A stretch of DNA of 64,000 nt from an uncultured Lachnospiraceae bacterium. Its GTDB lineage: Bacteria; Bacillota; Clostridia; Lachnospirales; Lachnospiraceae. The notes under the pieces are model-generated. The model was not told the DNA's origin, searched no databases, and saw only the letters and a list, made by a program, of their open reading frames with translations. Numbering within the stretch: position 1 is the first letter of the stretch; each line of letters opens with the position of its first letter. The translations under genes were made by a program, and so were the position numbers. Of this stretch, positions 44,832 to 53,076 are shown in pieces. Location of the stretch: the NCBI GenBank assembly GCA_944382125.1, contig CALWMV010000001.1:119054-183053 (forward strand). The letters are read 5' to 3'.

Positions 44832-45890
44832 CTATATACGTTCCGGACCCACATCCAGATGTCCGGCATGGCTTATGACATGTCCCGCTATCCTGTTTGC
44901 AAAGCGGACACAGTCAGAAAGCCCGTTCCCCCTGCTCAGTGCATGGATGAAGGCTGCATCAAAGCTGTCACCGGCGCCTACGGTGCTGACCGCCTTTACC
45001 GGGATGACCGGGATGCTTTCAAGCTTTATATCATATGCTTCAGAAAGCCCTTCTTTACCCGCTGCATCCGCATCTCCTTTGTCATCCTCTGATGCGTTCC
45101 TGTCTTCTTCCGGACTCTCCGGCTTTTTCCCAAGAGGCTCTGCTATCAGCACCGGTCCTGCTCCATCCCTTGCTATGACTGTCCTTACGCCCTTTGCAAG
45201 CCTTGATGCACAGTCCGAAAGATCGCTTCCTCCTGTTATGGGCCCGAATTCCTCCATGCCGGATCCCAGGATAATATCTGCCAGCTCTATATACCTGTCA
45301 TAATAATATCTCCTGATCTCGTTCAGGCCATAGCTTTCTATCCTTGTATTGAGATCAAAGATAAACATGGAGTCAGTCTTTTCCTTCATCCTCTTTATGA
45401 AGCGATAGACCGCTGCCATACTGTCCGGATCATTGTTGAGGACCATTCCTCCGGTAAATATTACCGCATCCTCCGAAAAGAGCTCCTCTGAAAAGCTCTC
45501 ATCCGAAAAGGTCGGATACCTGGATCCCGGCGGCACCCAGGAAAACATGGTGCGGTCGTTGTTATCATCCAGCACCGCTATGCATACCATGGCTCCATAC
45601 TCACCAAGGGGTGAATATGACATATCCACTCCGTCCTTCTCCATCTCTGTACGAAGGAAGCGTCCCAGACTGTCATCACAAAGGTCAGTGATGAAGAAGG
45701 GTTTTGAGCCAAGCCTTCCAAGCACCCTGCAGGTATTGCCCACGGTGCCCCCGGATCTGAGCTCCACGCTCTGGCTTTTTATCTCCCCTTCCTTTATGGC
45801 TGAGATGTTGCTTTTTGCTTCACCGTAGGGGATTATCAGATCAGCGCAGAGATCGCCGACACATATTATCTTCTTCATGGCCGGCTTCAT
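44832..45890 (-). CDS. PfkB-family carbohydrate kinase with acidic insert
   Basis: A ribokinase-family sugar or nucleoside kinase of about 352 residues. The N-terminal motif is CVGDLCADLIIPYG, with the sugar-binding ELRSGGTVGNTCRVLGRLG. The C-terminal signature KAVSTVGAGDSFDAAF holds the catalytic Asp (GAGD). Between the last strands there is an insertion of some 30 highly charged residues (PESPEEDRNASEDDKGD...). The ATG at 45890 overlaps the stop of the TrpF-like gene (TGATG), and an in-frame GTG lies one codon earlier. The tight coupling suggests the two act in one pathway. Substrate unknown. Confidence 0.85.
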   Translation of the reverse strand: MKPAMKKIICVGDLCADLIIPYGEAKSNISAIKEGEIKSQSVELRSGGTVGNTCRVLGRLGSKPFFITDLCDDSLGRFLRTEMEKDGVDMSYSPLGEYGAMVCIAVLDDNNDRTMFSWVPPGSRYPTFSDESFSEELFSEDAVIFTGGMVLNNDPDSMAAVYRFIKRMKEKTDSMFIFDLNTRIESYGLNEIRRYYYDRYIELADIILGSGMEEFGPITGGSDLSDCASRLAKGVRTVIARDGAGPVLIAEPLGKKPESPEEDRNASEDDKGDADAAGKEGLSEAYDIKLESIPVIPVKAVSTVGAGDSFDAAFIHALSRGNGLSDCVRFANRIAGHVISHAGHLDVGPERI

Positions 45891-46561
45891 CACTGCATGC
45901 CTTTTGCTATACGGCAGAATTCCCTTACCCTGTCTATGTCCTTATGAAGTATGACTCCATCCTTCACCACGCTGGTCTTCGTCAGGGAATCCACTCCGTC
46001 GGGACGGACTGCCTCTATGGCCTCGGCCACATTTTCAGGCCCCAGTCCTCCTGCAAGGATAACCGGGATATCCACAGCCTCAACTATGGCCCTGTCTATG
46101 CTCCAGTCATGGGTGACTCCGGCAGCTCCTACTCCGGGGACGGTCTTCGATACGCTGTCCAGGATAAGCAGATCCGCATAAGCTGCCTTCTTCTTTGCAT
46201 CCTCGATGGCTGATTCATCCACTATGCCTACCGCCTCCATGAGCTTTACCTCAGGCATCCTTGCCCTGAGCTTCTCACGGAAATCCGCATCCCCCTCAAA
46301 ATTGGCACAAAGATGGAGCACGTCGGGCTTAAGCCTCTCTGTCTGACTGAGTATATCCTCTTCATTGTCAGCTACGGAGATAAGGACTCTCACCGCCTTT
46401 CCCTTAAGGGCCTCAAATATCCTTCCAGCCTCATCCTCATGGATGGCGCAGGGGAACTTGCCCCCGGGCACCCCTACGAGGACTCCCACTCTGTCCGCTC
46501 CTGCCTCCGCGCAGGCCAGGGCTTCCTCCACTGTCTGTATGGAATATATCTGTGTAAACAT
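45890..46561 (-). CDS. TrpF-like (beta/alpha)8 protein, probably not a true PRA isomerase
   Basis: A 223-residue barrel related to phosphoribosylanthranilate isomerase. The C-terminal phosphate-binding strands are recognisable (LILDSVSKTVPGVGAAGVTHDW, then PVILAGGLGPENVAEAI), including the Asp of LDS. At the N-terminus, where TrpF has KICG with the catalytic Cys, this protein reads TQIYS, so the general base is absent. No other tryptophan genes are nearby. It is coupled to a PfkB kinase, which suggests isomerisation or another reaction on a sugar phosphate. GGAGG precedes the ATG, and an extended -10 lies upstream. Confidence 0.75.
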   Translation of the reverse strand: MFTQIYSIQTVEEALACAEAGADRVGVLVGVPGGKFPCAIHEDEAGRIFEALKGKAVRVLISVADNEEDILSQTERLKPDVLHLCANFEGDADFREKLRARMPEVKLMEAVGIVDESAIEDAKKKAAYADLLILDSVSKTVPGVGAAGVTHDWSIDRAIVEAVDIPVILAGGLGPENVAEAIEAVRPDGVDSLTKTSVVKDGVILHKDIDRVREFCRIAKGMQ

Positions 46562-46604
46562 ATATCAATACCTCCTCAGATCATATCTTTATCATATCTA
46601 TTGA

Positions 46605-46613
46605 ATTATACCA
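46605..46613 (-). promoter_or_regulatory. Extended -10 promoter of the TrpF-like gene
   Basis: TGGTATAAT on the minus strand matches the TGnTATAAT extended -10. No good -35 is visible. It lies about 45 bases upstream of the start. Confidence 0.5.
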
Positions 46614-46668
46614 TACTGAAGCATATACTTGGTATAAAAAAGGGCGAATAAAGGATATTGGTGGTCAT

Positions 46669-47583
46669 ATGGAGTTTAGCGAAAGAAAGCTTATATCAGA
46701 ATATGACAGTCTGGAGCTGTCAGTCAAATATGTCATCCCCGAAGGGAAGGTAAAGGGCATAGTTCAGATCTCCCACGGTATGACCGAACATAAGGAAAGA
46801 TATGAGGATTTTATGTCATTTCTTGCATCAAATGGCTATGCCGCGGTCATCCACGACCACAGGGGCCATGGAGCCAGCGTAAATGATGGATCTGACCTCG
46901 GATATTTTTATACCGATGATATCTCTGCCATAAGAGATGATCTCCATCAGGTGACGGTCTTCATCAAGGGGCTCTTTCCTGATGCTCCCCTCTGGCTCTT
47001 CGGTCACAGCATGGGATCTCTTGCGGCACGCTGCTATCTTAAGAAATATGATGCCGAGCTCTCAGGCCTGATACTATGCGGGCCTCCCACCAGGAATCCT
47101 GCAGCTCCTCTTGCCCTGCTTCTCGCCCGGCTTTCCTCGCTCATACTCGGACCGGACCACCGCAGCAGGCTCATAGACCACCTGGCCTTCAGCCTTTTCA
47201 ATAAGGGCTATGATGTCAGAAACAGCTGGCTATCCAGTGATGAGGAAAATGTAAGGCATTATAATGAGGATCCCCTCTGCGGCTTTACATTTACGAACAA
47301 TGGATTCATCAACCTCTTCAAGCTGCTGATATCCTCCTATTCACGGAAGGGCTGGATCCTCAGGTCCCCGGAGCTTCCGATACTCCTCATAGCGGGAGCT
47401 GACGATCCGGTGATCCAGAGTCCCAAAAAGTTTTATGAGCTCAAGAGCTTCCTCAAAAAGCTCGGTTATAAAAAAGTAAGCGCCCATCTCTATAAAGACA
47501 GGCGCCATGAGCTCCTCAACGAAAAAGGCAGGGAGCATATCTATAAAAACATACTTTCATTTATTGAAAATGGCAGGTTCTGA
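46669..47583 (+). CDS. Alpha/beta hydrolase (monoacylglycerol-lipase-like)
   Basis: A 304-residue serine hydrolase of the lysophospholipase/monoacylglycerol lipase group. The oxyanion motif is QISHGMTEHKERY near residues 31-43, HDHRGHG near 64-70, and the nucleophile elbow GHSMGS near 110-115. The catalytic Asp is probable in LLIAGADDPVI, and His in DRRHELLNE near the C-terminus. No signal peptide is present, so it acts in the cytoplasm or at the membrane face. The start is preceded by GGTGG, a modest site. It is divergent from the TrpF-like gene. Confidence 0.9.
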   Translation: MEFSERKLISEYDSLELSVKYVIPEGKVKGIVQISHGMTEHKERYEDFMSFLASNGYAAVIHDHRGHGASVNDGSDLGYFYTDDISAIRDDLHQVTVFIKGLFPDAPLWLFGHSMGSLAARCYLKKYDAELSGLILCGPPTRNPAAPLALLLARLSSLILGPDHRSRLIDHLAFSLFNKGYDVRNSWLSSDEENVRHYNEDPLCGFTFTNNGFINLFKLLISSYSRKGWILRSPELPILLIAGADDPVIQSPKKFYELKSFLKKLGYKKVSAHLYKDRRHELLNEKGREHIYKNILSFIENGRF

Positions 47584-47738
47584 GCGTCTATGCCATGCCG
47601 CCGGATGGTCCGCTTTTCAGATGCGGCCCCATTGCCCCTCCATCGGAGGCAAATCCAACGTCGGATTTCGCTGACGATTCACCGATATTTAATGCAGATC
47701 CAATGTCGGAGCTTATGGGCAATGCATCGCTCAGAGAT

Positions 47739-48929
47739 TTATACTACTGTATAGATCCCGTAAAGCAGTGCTGCCGCCACAACTATCTTATGGAGTATCG
47801 GGGAGCTGAAAAGCTTAAAGGGCAGCAGATTCAGCACTATAACCGCCATGGCCACGGGATATATGATGCTCAGTATCGGCGTGGATATGGCAAGTATGGT
47901 ATTGAGTCCCATGATGGAGATACCGAAGCTCCAGATCGTTATGATCCAGCGCCATGCATCAAAGCTGAGAAAGCTAAGCTTCTCAGAGAAGAACTTTGAA
48001 CAGCTCGATATGAGCCCCACGCAGACATTGAAGCAGGCTATGAAATATATGGCGGCAAGTATCACTGAGCCCAGATCTCCGAAGAAGCCTCCGGCAAGGG
48101 CTGTAAGTATCTCAGTTCCATTCTGAGCTCCGCTTATAAGGCTTCCGCTCCTTGTTCCAAGGAAGGTAAGCATACCATACATGGAGGCAAGCACTATTCC
48201 GGCTATGACTCCTCCCCTTATGGTCTCCTTTGCTATGGATGCATTGTCCTCTATGCCCAGATCCTTTATATTAAGGGCTATGACTATGCCGAAGACCATG
48301 GCGGCAAGGGTATCCATGGTATTGTAGCCTTCCACGAAGCCGGTCCCGAAGGCACCGTCTGCATAGGCACCGCTCGCCTCTCCCACGGGAAGCTCAGGCT
48401 GAAGCATCCCTGCTATGAAGAGGATGACGATCAGGGCGATAAGTATGGGGGTCAGCCTCTTTCCCAGCCTGTCCTTCAGCTTCTCAGGACGCTTTGCCAC
48501 TATACCGGCAGCCAGGAAAAACAGCAGCGAATAGATAAAGCTTACCGCAAACTGTATGCTTATCCCCATTATCCTGCCGTCTCCAAGTCTGTCAGTAAGG
48601 AAGGCAAACATGGCATAGCTCGTGCTGGTAGTCCTGGGGATCGCCAGCATGGGCCCGATACAGAGATATACGGCAAAGGAGAAAAGCAGTGCGAAGCCAG
48701 GATGGACCTTCTGACACAGATGATCCAGTCCTCCCGTCTTTGCCACGGCAGTTACTCCAAGCACCGGAAATACCACAGCCGTAATCACAAATCCTGCAAA
48801 GGCAGCCAGAGCCTCATTGCCCGCAAGATATCCCAGATAGGGCGGGAATATCAGGTTCCCTGCCCCGAAGAACATGGAGAACAGGGTAACTCCGACAAGT
48901 ATCAGCTTTCTGCTGTCAAGTTTTTTCAC
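47739..48929 (-). CDS. brnQ: Branched-chain amino acid transport carrier
   Basis: A 396-residue BrnQ/LIV-II carrier with about 12 membrane helices that imports Leu, Ile and Val with Na+ or H+. The N-terminus has the family motif LFSMFFGAGNLIFPPYLG (17-34), and TTSTSYAMF occurs near 100-108. The start is GTG at 48929 with GGAGG six bases before it. It is divergent from yggS across a 104-base region, which must hold both promoters. Confidence 0.93.
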   Translation of the reverse strand: MKKLDSRKLILVGVTLFSMFFGAGNLIFPPYLGYLAGNEALAAFAGFVITAVVFPVLGVTAVAKTGGLDHLCQKVHPGFALLFSFAVYLCIGPMLAIPRTTSTSYAMFAFLTDRLGDGRIMGISIQFAVSFIYSLLFFLAAGIVAKRPEKLKDRLGKRLTPILIALIVILFIAGMLQPELPVGEASGAYADGAFGTGFVEGYNTMDTLAAMVFGIVIALNIKDLGIEDNASIAKETIRGGVIAGIVLASMYGMLTFLGTRSGSLISGAQNGTEILTALAGGFFGDLGSVILAAIYFIACFNVCVGLISSCSKFFSEKLSFLSFDAWRWIITIWSFGISIMGLNTILAISTPILSIIYPVAMAVIVLNLLPFKLFSSPILHKIVVAAALLYGIYTVV

Positions 48930-49033
48930 GGCGGACCTCCTTTTAGGTGAATTGTACTTATATTAGTACATAAAATCCGATTATACAAGCTTAGTTTAGA
49001 AAAGCCTTCTGCAAACATAAAACGAGGTACATA

Positions 49034-49744
49034 ATGAACATCAGGAACAATATAGATACCGTTACTGAAAATATCAAAAGGGCCTGCGAAAGCAGCGGTC
49101 GAAGCGATGATTCCGTAAAGCTTATAACCGTATCCAAGACCAAGCCCCTCTCTGACATATATGAGGCCTCTCAGGCAGGCATAACTGACTTCGGAGAAAA
49201 CTATGTACAGGAGATCCTGGAAAAATATCCTCTCATGCCGGAGGGCACAAGGATCCATATGATAGGGCATCTCCAGACCAATAAGGTCAAAAAGGTCATC
49301 GACAAGGTCTGCATGATACATTCGGTGGACTCTGTGAGGCTTGCCGAGGTCATTTCCAGGGAGACCCAGAAAAGAGGCATCACCATGGATATCCTGCTTG
49401 AGGTCAATATCGCCGATGAGCCAAGCAAATACGGCTTTGCCCCTCAGGAGCTCATCCCCTCAGCCATTCTGATGCTGGGCTTCCCAAAGCTCCGCATAAA
49501 AGGGCTAATGACCTCCGCTCCCATCACCGATGACGGAGAAAAAAACAGGATCTATTTCCGGAGGATGAGCGGGCTCCTTTCCGAGCTGCGCACGGCCATG
49601 TCAAAAACAGGCATACCTCTGGCAGAGCTCCCCTCCGAGCTCTCCATGGGCATGACTGATGATTATGAGGCTGCTGTCATGGAGGGCTCTACCATGGTCA
49701 GGGTAGGCACCGCCATATTCGGGGCAAGGGAGTACAATAAGTGA
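49034..49744 (+). CDS. yggS: YggS-family PLP-binding protein
   Basis: A 236-residue PLP homeostasis protein of the alanine-racemase-like single-domain family. The PLP lysine lies in LITVSKTKP (residue 36-37 region), with FGENYVQE, MIGHLQTNKVK, a LMTSAP segment and SMGMTDDYEAAVMEGSTMVRVG in the C-terminal half. Family members have no known catalysis but influence vitamin B6 and Val/Ile pools. That makes the neighbouring divergent brnQ gene notable. Confidence 0.94.
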   Translation: MNIRNNIDTVTENIKRACESSGRSDDSVKLITVSKTKPLSDIYEASQAGITDFGENYVQEILEKYPLMPEGTRIHMIGHLQTNKVKKVIDKVCMIHSVDSVRLAEVISRETQKRGITMDILLEVNIADEPSKYGFAPQELIPSAILMLGFPKLRIKGLMTSAPITDDGEKNRIYFRRMSGLLSELRTAMSKTGIPLAELPSELSMGMTDDYEAAVMEGSTMVRVGTAIFGAREYNK

Positions 49745-49778
49745 TATTCCTCTTATGAACTATACATTTCCGGCAAAC

Positions 49779-49818
49779 AAAGAACCCCTCACGGATCATA
49801 TCCGCTGAGGGGCTCTTT
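49779..49818. terminator. Bidirectional terminator between yggS and rbsK
   Basis: AAAGAaCCCCTCA (49779-49791) pairs with TGAGGGGcTCTTT (49806-49818), with GGAT/ATCC inside the loop. It separates two convergent genes. Confidence 0.82.
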
Positions 49819-49857
49819 AACCACCAATACAATATACTATTGTCGATATAACTTTGT

Positions 49858-50757
49858 TTAACCTCTATCTGCGATAAATGCTTCCACTTCCGCAAGGGTA
49901 GGAACGCTGGGAGCGGCTCCGGGCCTTGATACAGCTATGCCGCTGGCGGCACTTGCATACTTGATGAGCTTGTCCTTATCCCAGCCCTTTGTCATACCGG
50001 CGATAAAGAATCCGCAGAAGGTATCTCCTGCCGCCGTGGTATCCACAGCCTTTACCTTATAGATACCATGGGCTGCCTTCTCATCCCCCTTTGCAAATAC
50101 CGCTCCGTTTTCTCCAAGAGTAAGCACGAAGCCTGCATTAGGGAAGGTCTTCTTAAGTCCTCCGAGCACACCCTCCGGATCCTCAGCGGAAACTCCGGTA
50201 AGGGCCTCACCCTCGACCTCATTAAGTATGAAATAATCCACCAGATCCAGTCTGCATGCCTTGAGGGCATCGGATATGGGGGAGGGATTGAGCATGACCG
50301 TAAGTCCCTTTTCATGTCCCTTTTCTATGGCATAATCCAGATTGGATATCTCATTCTGAAGAAGAAGGATATCGCCCTTTTCAAATCCTGAAAGAGCCTT
50401 GTCTATATCCTCTCTGGTCACATCATCATTGGCACCGCCGCAGATGATGATGCAGTTCTGTCCATTTTCCTCGACCTGAATGATCGCATGTCCCGTAGGA
50501 GCCTCGCTCCTTTTTATCAGGCTTGTGTCAGCACCCGCAGACTTCAGGACATCAAGAAGCATGTCTCCATCCTTGCCTACACTTCCGGCATGATAGACCT
50601 CTGCTCCCGCCTTGGCAAGAGCCACCGACTGATTAAGGCCCTTTCCGCCGCTGTTCTCTTCGTATCCGAGAGACTTGATGGTCTCCTTTGCCTGAACGAA
50701 ATGCTCTACCTTATAAACCTTGTCAATATTAAGTGAACCTATGTTGAGGACTTTCAT
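49858..50757 (-). CDS. rbsK: Ribokinase
   Basis: Phosphorylates ribose to ribose 5-phosphate with ATP, 299 residues. Motifs of the family: NIGSLNIDKVYKV, the substrate-binding NSGGKGLNQSVALAKAG (36-52), GGANDDVT, and the C-terminal VDTTAAGDTFCGFF with the catalytic Asp in AAGD. The C-terminal RPGAAPSVPT is typical. CTGGAGGGATC precedes the ATG. It is divergent from the LacI-ribokinase fusion gene, and its promoter is followed by two 12-bp operator-like sites. Confidence 0.93.
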   Translation of the reverse strand: MKVLNIGSLNIDKVYKVEHFVQAKETIKSLGYEENSGGKGLNQSVALAKAGAEVYHAGSVGKDGDMLLDVLKSAGADTSLIKRSEAPTGHAIIQVEENGQNCIIICGGANDDVTREDIDKALSGFEKGDILLLQNEISNLDYAIEKGHEKGLTVMLNPSPISDALKACRLDLVDYFILNEVEGEALTGVSAEDPEGVLGGLKKTFPNAGFVLTLGENGAVFAKGDEKAAHGIYKVKAVDTTAAGDTFCGFFIAGMTKGWDKDKLIKYASAASGIAVSRPGAAPSVPTLAEVEAFIADRG

Positions 50758-50778
50758 CTGATCCCTCCAGCTGATTTA

Positions 50779-50802
50779 GGAAAACTTTCCGAAAGTATTT
50801 TC
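50779..50802. promoter_or_regulatory. Two operator-like sites before rbsK
   Basis: GGAAAACTTTCC (50779-50790) and GAAAGTATTTTC (50791-50802) abut, like the triple site at 31015-31050. They lie downstream of the rbsK -10, where a bound LacI-type protein would block elongation or initiation. The divergent LacI-ribokinase fusion is the likely ligand. Confidence 0.5.
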
Positions 50803-50810
50803 TTAAATAA

Positions 50811-50839
50811 AAGATACAAAATAAAAAACCCAAAGTCAA
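50811..50839 (-). promoter_or_regulatory. Promoter of rbsK
   Basis: On the minus strand TTGACT (50839-50834) and TATCTT (50816-50811) are 17 bases apart. Confidence 0.65.
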
Positions 50840-50878
50840 GCCTTTTGTTCAAGTTTACCATATTTTTTGAATTTCTGC

Positions 50879-50907
50879 TTGTACGAAGCAGTATCCGCCC
50901 TTATAAT
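50879..50907 (+). promoter_or_regulatory. Promoter of the LacI-ribokinase fusion gene
   Basis: TTGTAC (50879-50884) and TATAAT (50902-50907) are 17 bases apart. It places the transcript start near 50914, so the in-frame codon at 50867 cannot be the start; this supports the ATG at 51005. Confidence 0.75.
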
Positions 50908-51004
50908 ATCTCCGACGGATGATCCCGTTTCGGCCGCGTCTGATATCTCTGATGCAGCGGCCATTTTTTCAGACCATTCATATCATCATATACAGAGGTC
51001 CAGG

Positions 51005-52912
51005 ATGACTATCAGTGAATTAGCCAGGATGGCCGGAGTCTCGATCTCTACGGTCTCCAAGGTCATGAACAACAAGGACAGCAGCATAAGTCAGAGCACA
51101 AGGGAAAGGATACTCCAGCTTGCCAAGGAGTATCATTATTCTCCGACCTCTTCCGTGCGCACCAAGGCCGTACGGACCCTGACCATCGGTGTCATCTTCC
51201 GTTCCTCCCAGCGTATGAATCTTGCCCTCAACGGCATGATCGCATCTGCCCAGGAAAAGGGCTACACCATACTTATACGGGAGAGCGGAGAAGATCTGGG
51301 GGAAGAATATAAAAATATCTCTGCCCTTATGTCCTATGATGTGGATGGGATCCTGTGGGAGCCCGTAAGCGAAGGAAGCCTCGGCTATGCAGATGAGCTT
51401 GAAGCCAAGGGCATCAGTTACCTGCTGTTCAATCTCGGTGTGGAGGATGCCCTCAATCTGGATTACAAGGCCATGGGCTATTATGCCGTCCAGCAGCTGA
51501 TATCCAGAGGGCATCAGAGCATAGCCTGCCTGCTTACCGAAGGCACCAGGACCGATGCCTTTGCTGATGGTTACAGGCAGTGCCTTTTTGACAACGGTCT
51601 TCCCCGCAATGAAGAAATGATCTTTTCCAGCATAAATGAAAATCTGATGTGGAAGATCTCAAATCATACCATAAGTGCCGTGATAAGCTCTCATTTCAAG
51701 ACTGCCACGGAGCTTTATGATGCCGTTCATGAGCTTTATTATAATCTGCCCTATGACATTTCCCTTATATCCCTTAAGGATGCGGGCAGGAGCAGCATCA
51801 ATTATCCGAAGATCTCCACGATAACCATACCCTATTATGAATATGGTGCCTATATGTGCCGGGAGCTGATCCGTTCCATCGAAAATCCTGAGGCCGAACT
51901 TCCTTCCGGAAGCTTCAGTCACGATATCGTACTGGATGATCTTTATACCGTGGGCATACCCTACAACAGCCACATGAAAAAGACCATCGTTGTAGGCAGC
52001 ATAAACATAGATAATTATCTCAATGTGGAGGAGCTGCCCTACAGCGGCAAGACCGTGAAGTCTTTCATCTCCTCCTCTTATGCCGGAGGAAAGGCCCTCA
52101 ATACCGCCGTAGGCATATCAAAGCTCGGGCATCAGGTATCCGTTATCGGAAATGTGGGCAATGACTCGGAATCCGATATCATATTTTCAGCCCTCAATGC
52201 CTATCATATAAATCCTTCTGCGGTAAAGCGCTGCCAGGGGCAGAAGACCGGGCAGGCCCATATCTTTGTCCAGCCTGACGGAGAATCCATGATCACCATC
52301 ATGTCAGGGGCCAACAACGCCCTCACCGTATCAGATGTGGTCAGAAATCAGTCCCTGTTTGACAACGCATCCTTCTGCATACTTCAGACCGAGGTCCCTA
52401 CGGACTGCCTGATAGAAGCAGCCAGGATCTCAAGGGCAAGGGGGATACGTACCGTGCTGAAGCCCGCCACCAGCGGTGCCCTTCCCGAGGAACTCATCAA
52501 AAACATAGATATACTTATCCCTAATCAAAATGAGCTTGCCGATATCTGTCCCGGAAAAGGCAGCATGGAGGAACAGGCAAAGAGCCTGCTTCTTATGGGC
52601 GCCGGCACGGTCATAGTCACCCTTGGTGATCAGGGCTGCTATATGGTCAGCGCAGATTCTGAAAAATATTATCCGGCTCAGGACTTCGATGCCATAGATG
52701 CTTCCGGAGCCTGTGACGCTTTCATAAGCTCTCTGGTATCCTACCTTATATACGGCTATGATATGGATAAGGCCATACGCATATCCCATTATGCTGCCGG
52801 TTTCAGCGTCACAAGGCAGGGCGTGATCCCTTCCCTGATAGACAGAAACTCCCTCGAGTCCTATATAAGACAGAGAGAGCCGGAGCTGCTTGAAAAACAG
52901 CGATCTGAATAG
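51005..52912 (+). CDS. LacI-type regulator fused to a ribokinase domain
   Basis: A 635-residue fusion. Residues 1-55 hold a LacI helix-turn-helix (MTISELARMAGVSISTVSKV); about 60-310 is the periplasmic-binding-like sensor domain (TIGVIFRSSQRMN, GILWEPVSEG). From residue 324 a complete PfkB/ribokinase domain begins (KKTIVVGSINIDNYLN, YAGGKALNTAVGISKLG, GANNALTV, DASGACDAF near the end). The kinase anion-hole motif GAGD is altered to GACD, but the catalytic Asp is kept. The frame is open throughout. The ATG at 51005 has AGAGG upstream and fits the promoter. It is divergent from rbsK and probably regulates it, coupling repression to sugar phosphorylation or binding. Confidence 0.9.
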   Translation: MTISELARMAGVSISTVSKVMNNKDSSISQSTRERILQLAKEYHYSPTSSVRTKAVRTLTIGVIFRSSQRMNLALNGMIASAQEKGYTILIRESGEDLGEEYKNISALMSYDVDGILWEPVSEGSLGYADELEAKGISYLLFNLGVEDALNLDYKAMGYYAVQQLISRGHQSIACLLTEGTRTDAFADGYRQCLFDNGLPRNEEMIFSSINENLMWKISNHTISAVISSHFKTATELYDAVHELYYNLPYDISLISLKDAGRSSINYPKISTITIPYYEYGAYMCRELIRSIENPEAELPSGSFSHDIVLDDLYTVGIPYNSHMKKTIVVGSINIDNYLNVEELPYSGKTVKSFISSSYAGGKALNTAVGISKLGHQVSVIGNVGNDSESDIIFSALNAYHINPSAVKRCQGQKTGQAHIFVQPDGESMITIMSGANNALTVSDVVRNQSLFDNASFCILQTEVPTDCLIEAARISRARGIRTVLKPATSGALPEELIKNIDILIPNQNELADICPGKGSMEEQAKSLLLMGAGTVIVTLGDQGCYMVSADSEKYYPAQDFDAIDASGACDAFISSLVSYLIYGYDMDKAIRISHYAAGFSVTRQGVIPSLIDRNSLESYIRQREPELLEKQRSE

Positions 52913-53017
52913 CTGCATCGCTGCATTCAGCCATATATGGCAAAATAAATATGATCCCGGGATGGTCACCCCCACCCCGAAAATACAGATCCGTATCGGC
53001 TTCTGCCAGCACACAAA

Positions 53018-53060
53018 ATCCCGGAGGAATGAGAATAACTTCTCTACCTCCGGGATGTTT
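53018..53060. terminator. Terminator between the fusion gene and the amidohydrolase
   Basis: ATCCCGGAGG (53018-53027) pairs with CCTCCGGGAT (53047-53056), followed by GTTTTA on the plus strand and by ATTTTG on the minus strand. It separates convergent genes. Confidence 0.8.
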
Positions 53061-53076
53061 TAATGATTATGGCTTT

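Noticed and set aside
45890..46561. Tryptophan biosynthesis gene trpF
   Set aside because: The catalytic Cys motif is missing and no other trp genes are nearby; the neighbour is a sugar kinase.
47584..47738. Terminator between the alpha/beta hydrolase and brnQ
   Set aside because: Only a short AAATCC/GGATTT hairpin without a T-run is present, which is too weak to call.
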